The notes below the pieces were generated by a model. The model was not told the DNA's origin. It did no database searches and saw nothing but the letters and a program-made list of their open reading frames with translations. A program made the translations under genes and the position numbers. Below are positions 57,893 to 64,000 of a stretch of 64,000 bases of DNA, one piece after another; the first letter of the stretch is position 1; the number at the start of each line of letters is the position of its first letter. This DNA comes from Symsagittifera roscoffensis (taxonomy: Eukaryota; Xenacoelomorpha; Acoela; Convolutidae), in NCBI RefSeq assembly GCF_963678635.1, contig NC_087067.1, positions 12,367,673 through 12,431,672 on the forward strand, in the 5' to 3' direction.

Positions 57893-58675
57893 TCATTGTC
57901 AGTCTCTATAAAAAAACAAAAATAATCGATTATAATCGATTGAAAATGGATTATAATGATAATATTTTTCTAAGCTATGAAATCCCAATTTAATCGATTA
58001 TAATCAATTATTTTCAACAAGTTTTATCAAAACGAAAAATAATCCATTTTAAACGAATAAAATGGATCAAAATCTATTTCTTCAAATCTTTTTGTGTGTT
58101 GTTTTCATTTTTTCTTAATTTTGTTAAACTTAAGTTAGTTTTTTTGTTCTTTCGCTTGTTTTCATTTTTCCTATTTTCAATCGAGTTTATGAATGAAAGA
58201 TGTAGAAGTCATCTAAATGAAAATTTTGAAATTGAAGACGAATGTATGGAGGACATAGAGGTAACTAATAGCTCAAAATAATTCATTGTCAGTCTCTATA
58301 AAATAACAAAAATAATCGATTATAATCGATTGAAAATGGATTATAATGATAATATTTTTCTAAGCTATGAAATCCCAATTTAATCGATTATAATCAATTA
58401 TTTTCAACAAGTTTTATCAAAAAGAAAAATAATCCATTTTAAACGATTAAAATGGATCAAAATCTATTTCTTCAAATCTTTTTGTGTGTTGTTTTCATTT
58501 TTTCATATTTTTGTTAAACTTAAGTTAGTTTTTTTGTTCTTTCGCTTGTTTTCATTTTTCCTATTTTCAATCGAGTTTATGAATGAAAGATGTAGAAGTC
58601 ATCTAATTGAAAATTTTGAAATTGAAGACGAATGTATGGAGGACATAGAGGTAACTAATAGCTCAACCCAACTAT
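57893..58675 (+). repeat. 390-bp tandem duplication with ATCGATT palindromes and a polymerase fragment
   Basis: Two copies begin at TCATTGTCAGTCTCTATAAA (57,893 and 58,283). Each contains AATCGATTATAATCGATTGA and inverted versions of it, a poly-T-rich stretch and a 90-bp piece of the polymerase gene (ATGAATGAAAGATGTAGAAG). The first copy's polymerase piece is orphaned; the second leads into the next polymerase copy. A third, diverged copy without the polymerase piece lies at about 61,990-62,295. Confidence 0.8.
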
Positions 58676-61049
58676 TGTAGTTGCAGAAAAATCTGCTAGG
58701 TGATTTGAAACAAAATCTGGAGAGGTATGTTAACACGTTACAGGTAATTGGATTTAATAGTGGACGATATGGTCTAAAGCTGATCCAATCCTATCTGATT
58801 CCTCACCTAATCAAGATTGAAGAAATTGAATCAATGGTTATCAAGAAGGCTAACAGTCTCATATCCGTCAAAAAGCTTTTGTGTGGAGCAACATTCTTAG
58901 ATCCCTTTCCTAAAACCTTAAAACAAAAGAGACAAAAATGTTTTTCCCTTACGAGTGTTTGGTTTGACAGTGCAGACAAGCTCGAGAATCAAAAATAACC
59001 TCCCAGGAAACTGAGATTTTGCAGGAGATTTAGCAGAAACAATGAATAACTACAATTAAAGATTTTTTGCAGTGGTAAAACAATTAAAATGTTGTTTTAA
59101 CCCTCGAAGCAATGCAAAAAGTGGTTTAAGTTTGTCATCAGAAAGAAACTGTTATGTTAAATTTTGGATTCACTCTTCGAAATCTGACAGATATTTGTCT
59201 TCTCAAATCAACAAATGCAAAAATTAACCCACTTTGCAAAAATGATGGGTTGACCATCAATTGGGTTCAATCAAAAAGAAGTTGTGGACGAAATTTTGGT
59301 CAGGGATTCAATAAAAATCAAATCAATCGTTGGAATGGATACGAGGTAGCTTTACCCCTATTCAGTTTATCAAGATATGCGAACAGAACTATACACAAGA
59401 TGGGAGTTTGATTCGAATATGCAAAAATCCAAGGCTAGAAATGTTTGATTTTGCAAACTTGAGAATATGTCCATGTCTTTTTACCAAGAATCAAGACCAG
59501 ATTCCAAAATTGAGAGCTTTCACACATCTGGAAATCAAAAAAACTGACTCTTTCAATGTAGATGGATATTGCCATCACTGCAAAACAGTGTTTGAAGCTA
59601 TGATATGCTATTACAATTTCTGTCCCTGTCAAGAAACTTGTCCCTCATTGAGTGATAAAGATTTTGAGAGAAGTAGCAAAAGGCGAGAAAGTGATGATTT
59701 GAGACAGGAATATATTCGCGAAAAACGATAAAAAAAGACAAGATGTGGGAATGTGAGTGGTTGCAATACTTCAAAACAAATGAAAAAAATAGAGAATTAT
59801 ATTGGAACTAAATTGCTCTACAAATGACCTCCTTATACAGAGTCTTCATTGGAAAAACAAACGATGGATTTTTTATGGCTATATTCAGTGTGACTTAGTT
59901 GTTCCAGGTGAGCTGAAAGACAAATTTGCTAATTTTATTCCAACTTTCAAAAACACTGAAATTAGGAGAAATAATATTGGTGAAAATGTGCAAATTTTTT
60001 TCAATGAAATTGATTTTCTTAAGCATCCCCAGAAAATAGTAATATCTAGTTTCAAACTAGAAAATGGTTCTATCATTACTCTTCTCTTCAATTTCTATAT
60101 GGAACTTGGCTTACAGTGTACAAGAATTTACCGCTTTTTTTACAGTTTTCTCCTCGCAAATGCTTCAACCATTTTGTCGAGTCAGTTGTTGATGCTAGGA
60201 GGGAAGGTGATACGAACGCTTCATCTAGAGTTGTTGCAGAAACTATGAAACTTCTAGGTAATTCATCCTACGGCTACCAGATAATGGAAAAATCGAAACG
60301 ATCACAAAGTATTTGGTTGATGAGAAAACTCATTAGGCATTTAATGATCCCCTCTTCAAAATCTTGAACACTGTTCAGAATGACTTGAACGAGGATGACT
60401 CAGTAAAGTCAACAGATGAGCATAGAGAAACCATAATTGTCGAATTTTTCCTCTGCAGTTTGCAAAGCTGAGAATGCTGGAGATTTACTACAAGTTTTTA
60501 ACATATTTTTAACATATTTTGTTTTGTAAACAAATTTGAGGACTGGGAATGAACACGAATTTGCTGTATATAGCTCTTGCTGAGGAAAATTTGTATGATT
60601 GTATTCGTTCGGACAAAAAAATGACTGGAAAAAGTTGAGAGAAAATAATTGCAGAGATTCATTTAGAGCAGATTAAAAAACAAACTTTTTTCTAGAACAT
60701 GTTGAAGTGTTCAAGTGTGTTGTAGTGAAACGCGATAAACAGAAGCCTGGAATGTTAAAAGAATCATTCAGATAAACGAAGAAGGTATGTTTATGTAGAC
60801 AAATCAGACACGAAGAAATTTAACAGCAAAGGACTGAATAGAAGAATTCTAGACGAAAATGGAGATGTATCTATGGCCATATACAGGAAAGTATTTAACA
60901 AAGCATTTAACTTGACATCAACAAACAGAGCTTTCAGAACCGTAAATCAAATGGTTGCCACTTACAAGCAAACAAAGATGGGATTGTGTTAACTCTACGC
61001 AAAAAGACAAGTTCCGGATGACGGAATACACACAAAAGATTTGAATTAG
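58579..61049 (+). pseudogene. Family-B DNA polymerase, 5'-truncated copy 4
   Basis: It begins inside the exonuclease domain (NERCRSHLIENFEIEDECME). Unlike units 2 and 3 it keeps a full Exo II-like stretch, GFNSGRYGLKLIQSYLIPHL (58,750-58,800), with Gly where the family has the catalytic Asp. Sequence then skips to the motif A region with the shared TAG (59,347-59,349). The Cys-rich segment (59,330-59,731), palm (59,802-60,248), motif B KLLGNSSYGYQIM (60,248) and motif C MNTNLLYIAL (60,549-60,578) follow. From about 59.1 to 62.0 kb it is nearly identical to 55.0-57.9 kb including the R1 repeat, so it arose by a recent duplication of about 4.1 kb. Confidence 0.75.
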
Positions 61050-61219
61050 TAAATACATGATAGCGTAGCAGTTTGACCATATAATTGTTAACTTGTAGTA
61101 AAATGATTATCAGAAGCATTGCGTTTTATACTTCATCTTTTGAATTTAGGTTTTTTTTCAAAAAACTTGATTTTTTGAAGTTTTAGTAATTTTCAGCATA
61201 GTTTCAGGTAGATAGAGCA

Positions 61220-61710
61220 CCGTTTAAGAAACAAGAAGGTCTAAGAAAAAAATTAATAATTTAGATTATGTCATATTAAACATGTTTTCAAGTTTTTTTA
61301 AAAAAAGATTAATTTTTTTGATAAAAAGCCTACATTTTTACGCAAAAATTAATACCATTGACTTACCATGAACCGAAAAACATAAAATAGCTTCATTCCA
61401 CATTCTACACGTAATGCATCAATGATATTTACCAATTAGGTAACGCGCGCCGAGATTTTTGCGAAAAAACTAGACAAGTCCGCAGATAATCCACAAAAAA
61501 ACGTTTTTCCTACCATTCTCTTACCATCACACGAATCTTAACAATTACCAATTCTATTGCCTATCTTATTACATTGAGAAACTTATTCCCTATCTTATTA
61601 CATAGCTTGCAGACCAAATAATCAATACCTATCTTATTACATGAGGTCTGCAAAGACCCACCCCCCCCATCCCCAACTCCCCCCGCCTCACTCTTCTACT
61701 ACTAATGTTA
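61220..61710 (-). repeat. Dispersed repeat R1, copy d
   Basis: Near-identical to copy c, in the same position after a polymerase C-terminus, so it was co-duplicated. The poly-C run at 61,657-61,670 differs in length. Confidence 0.7.
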
Positions 61711-62324
61711 CGGAAGAAAACGATAAATTCCGTAAAAACAAAGATTGTGATTTCGCTCTTCACAACCCGGGCAGACAAAAACGCTATCTGAGGTTTTTAA
61801 TTTATGGAACAAAAAGCTTATCACGCAATTCACTTTAACAACATAGAAAAAAAAATTTTTTAAAAATCATAAAACAAAACTTTTCGAATGATGGATTTTA
61901 TGACAACGTTTTTCTTAGATTTTTCCAATATTTTAGTTTCAGTTTGATGAACTAACTACCCGCACTGAAGTTTCATGGAAAATAATCGATTATATTGGAT
62001 TTTCATTGTCAGTCTCTATAAAATAACAAAAATAACGATTATAATCGATTGATAATGGATTATAATGATTTTATTTTTTAAGCAATAAAATACCAATTTA
62101 ATCGATTATAATCGATTATTTTCAAAAAATTTTATCAAAAAGAAAAATAATCCATTTTAATCGATTAGAATGGATCATAATCTATTCCTTCAAATCTTTT
62201 TGTGTGTTGTTTCAATAGTTTTGTTAATCTTAAGTTAGTTATTTTGTTCTTTCGCTTATTTTCATTTTTCCTATTTTCAATCGAGTTTATGAAAAATTAC
62301 AAAAAGTTACCTATAGATCCCACA
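61711..62324. other. Non-coding spacer with diverged ATCGATT palindrome block
   Basis: Repeats 57,600-57,890 (CACAACCCGGGCAGACAAAA, CACGCAATTCACTTTAACA) and then the 390-bp block without its polymerase piece. No gene. Confidence 0.6.
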
Positions 62325-62640
62325 CCAACTCCCCCCCCCACGCTTACCCGTACTACAGCTAGATGTCCCCTAACTAGAGAGAGGGGGGACGATGAGGTGG
62401 GGGTACGTTGGGGGGGGGGGACGTCGTGGTTGGGGGTACGATGGGGAGGGGGTACTTTGGGGGGGGGGGGTACTTTTGGGGGTGGGGGGGTTACGTTGGG
62501 GTGGATACGTTGGGGTGGGGAGATTACGTTGGGGGGGGGGGGGGGGGGGTTGACGTGAGGAACTGGTCAAAAATGCTGATTTTGGGCACTTTTCGAAAAA
62601 TTACTACATATTGGCCGCCCCTGGATGACCCCCCCCCATC
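62325..62640. repeat. G-rich minisatellite with GGGGGTACGTTGG units
   Basis: Eight or more units of GGGGG(T/A)ACGTTGGGGG type, with G-runs of 5 to about 19, between about 62,395 and 62,550; C-runs flank it at 62,330 and 62,628. It is extremely GC-rich inside AT-rich DNA and could form G-quadruplexes. The plus- and minus-strand open frames (Gly-rich and Pro-rich) are composition artefacts. Confidence 0.8.
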
Positions 62641-62648
62641 AATATAGC

Positions 62649-63881
62649 CAAAACAAACGATGGATTTTTTATGGCTATATTCAGTGTGACTTAGTTGTTC
62701 CAGGTGAACTGAAAGACAAATTTGCTAATTTTATTCCAACTTTCAAAAACACTGAAATTAGAAGAAATAATATTGGTGAAAATGTGCAAATTTTTTCCAA
62801 TGAAATTGATCTTCTTAAGCATCCCCAGAAAATAGTAATATCTAGTTTCAAACTAGAAAATGGTTCTATCATTACTCTTCTCTTCAATTTCTATATGGAA
62901 CTTGGCTTACAGTGTACAAGAATTTACCGCTTTTTTTACAGTTTTCTCCTCGCAAATGCTTCAACCATTTTGTCGAGTCAGTTGTTGATGCTAGGAGGGA
63001 AGGTGATACGAACGCTTCATCTAGAGTTGTTGCAGAAACTATGAAACTTCTAGGTAATTCATCCTACGGCTACCAGATAATGGAAAAAACGAAACGATCA
63101 CAAAGTATTTGATTGATGAGAAAACTCATTAGGCATTTAATGATCCCCCCTTCAAAATCTTGAACACTGTTCAGAATGATTTGAACGAGGATGACTCAGT
63201 AAAGTCAACAGATGTAGAAGAACCCACAACAGATGTAGAACAACAGACATAGAGAAACCATAATTGTCGAATTTTTCCTCTGCAGTTTGCAAAGCTGAGA
63301 ATGCTGGAGATTTACTACAAGTTTTTAACATATTTTTAACATATTTTGTTTTGTAAACAAATTTGAGGACTGGGAATGAACACGAATTTGCTGTATATAG
63401 CTCTTGCTGAGGAAAATTTGTATGATTGTACTCGTTCGGACAAAAAAATGACTGGAAAAAGTTGAGAGAAAATAATTGCAGAGATTCATTTAGAGCAGAT
63501 TAAAAAACAAACTTTTTTCTAGAACATGTTGAAGTGTTCAAGTGTGTTGTAGTGAAACGCGATAAACAGAAGCCTGGAATGTTAAAAGAATCATTCAGAT
63601 AAACGAAGAAGATACGTTTATGTAGACAAATCAGACAAGAAGAAGTTTAACAGCAAAAGATTGAATAGAAGAATTCTAGAAGAAAATGGAGATGTATCTA
63701 TGGCCATATAGAGGAAAGTATTTAACAAAGCAATTAACTTTAACTTAGCATAAACAAACAGAGCTTTCAGAACCGTTAATCAAATGGTTGCCACATACAA
63801 GCAAACAAAGAATGGATTGTGTTAATTCTATGCAAAAAGTTAAGTTCAGGATGACCGAATACACAAAAACATTTGAATTAG
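62649..63881 (+). pseudogene. Family-B DNA polymerase, 5'-truncated copy 5
   Basis: It starts abruptly in the palm (NKRWIFYGYIQCDLVVPGEL) right after the G-rich minisatellite, keeps motif B (KLLGNSSYGYQIM) and the altered motif C (MNTNLLYIAL, 63,376-63,405), and ends at TAG 63,879-63,881. A roughly 30-bp insertion with a repeated ACAGATGTAGAA lies near 63,207-63,250. More diverged from copies 3 and 4 in its last 300 bases than they are from each other. It lacks motif A. Inactive. Confidence 0.75.
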
Positions 63882-64000
63882 TATATAAATGATAGCGTAG
63901 CAGTTTGACCAACGAATTGTAAACTTGTGGTAAATTAATTATCAGAAAGCAATGAGTTTTTTACTTCATCTTTTGAATTTAGGTGTTTTTTATTCAAAAA

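Larger units (their letters stand above)
38088..64000 (-). mobile_element. Virus-like polymerase element, copy E2 (minus orientation)
   Basis: Reading the minus strand from the right edge gives: polymerase (leftward, i.e. plus strand, 43.8 kb and further copies), intergenic region with ATTGG/CCAAT and CRE sites, remnant of the 149-aa gene (42.6-42.4 kb), two-domain PC4-like gene (39.66 kb), convergent small basic gene (38.7 kb) and the second PC4-like gene (38.47-38.09 kb). This is the order seen in E1. Polymerase blocks are tandemly amplified and continue past the window edge. Ends not identified. Confidence 0.65.

Noticed and set aside
62202-62570. Gly-rich and Pro-rich frames on both strands
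   Set aside because: Direct translation of the G-run minisatellite.

Overview
This is AT-rich eukaryotic DNA with one 200-base assembly gap. A nematode is the most likely source. The clearest host gene pairs a PAN_3/CW-type cysteine module with a C-type lectin domain, a combination expanded in Caenorhabditis-type worms, and it has short introns with GTAAAA-type donors and a CAG acceptor. The species cannot be named from the sequence alone.

Layout. 1-5.6 kb: decayed remnant of a retroelement or virus-like insertion, with an envelope-glycoprotein-like pseudogene, a Ser/Pro/Thr-rich frame and further broken frames, in a stretch whose plus strand is rich in A and C and poor in G. 5.6-11.5 kb: AT-rich DNA with no convincing gene, containing the gap. 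11.57-13.27 kb: the secreted C-type lectin gene (minus strand). 13.8-17.5 kb: two copies of a dispersed repeat (called R1 here) around a small zinc-finger remnant. 17.5-20 kb: no gene seen.

20-64 kb: almost entirely one kind of virus-like, polymerase-encoding element, present as two copies in opposite orientation with the same gene order. In element orientation the order is: zinc finger/family-B DNA polymerase (leftward); intergenic promoter region with CCAAT boxes; a 149-aa gene (rightward); a two-domain PC4-like gene (rightward); a small basic gene (leftward); a second PC4-like gene (rightward). In copy E1 (about 20.0-35.8 kb, plus orientation) the 149-aa/PC4/basic block is tandemly triplicated (about 4.3, 4.3 and 5.2 kb). 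In copy E2 (about 38.1 kb to the window end, minus orientation) the polymerase block is repeated instead: three large units plus two 5'-truncated ones.

How the genes may work together (inference): the polymerase resembles the protein-primed family-B enzymes of self-synthesising, Polinton/Maverick-type or related virus-like transposons. PC4-like proteins bind single-stranded DNA in known cases, and the small basic protein could bind DNA. The parts therefore look like a replication and packaging set. Every polymerase copy is dead: all copies that retain the region share the same in-frame TAG in motif A, and the catalytic Asp residues of motif C are lost. The three 149-aa frames are intact. R1 repeats and a strikingly G-rich minisatellite (62.3-62.6 kb) punctuate the right end.

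All family names rest on reading motifs by eye; no database search was possible.
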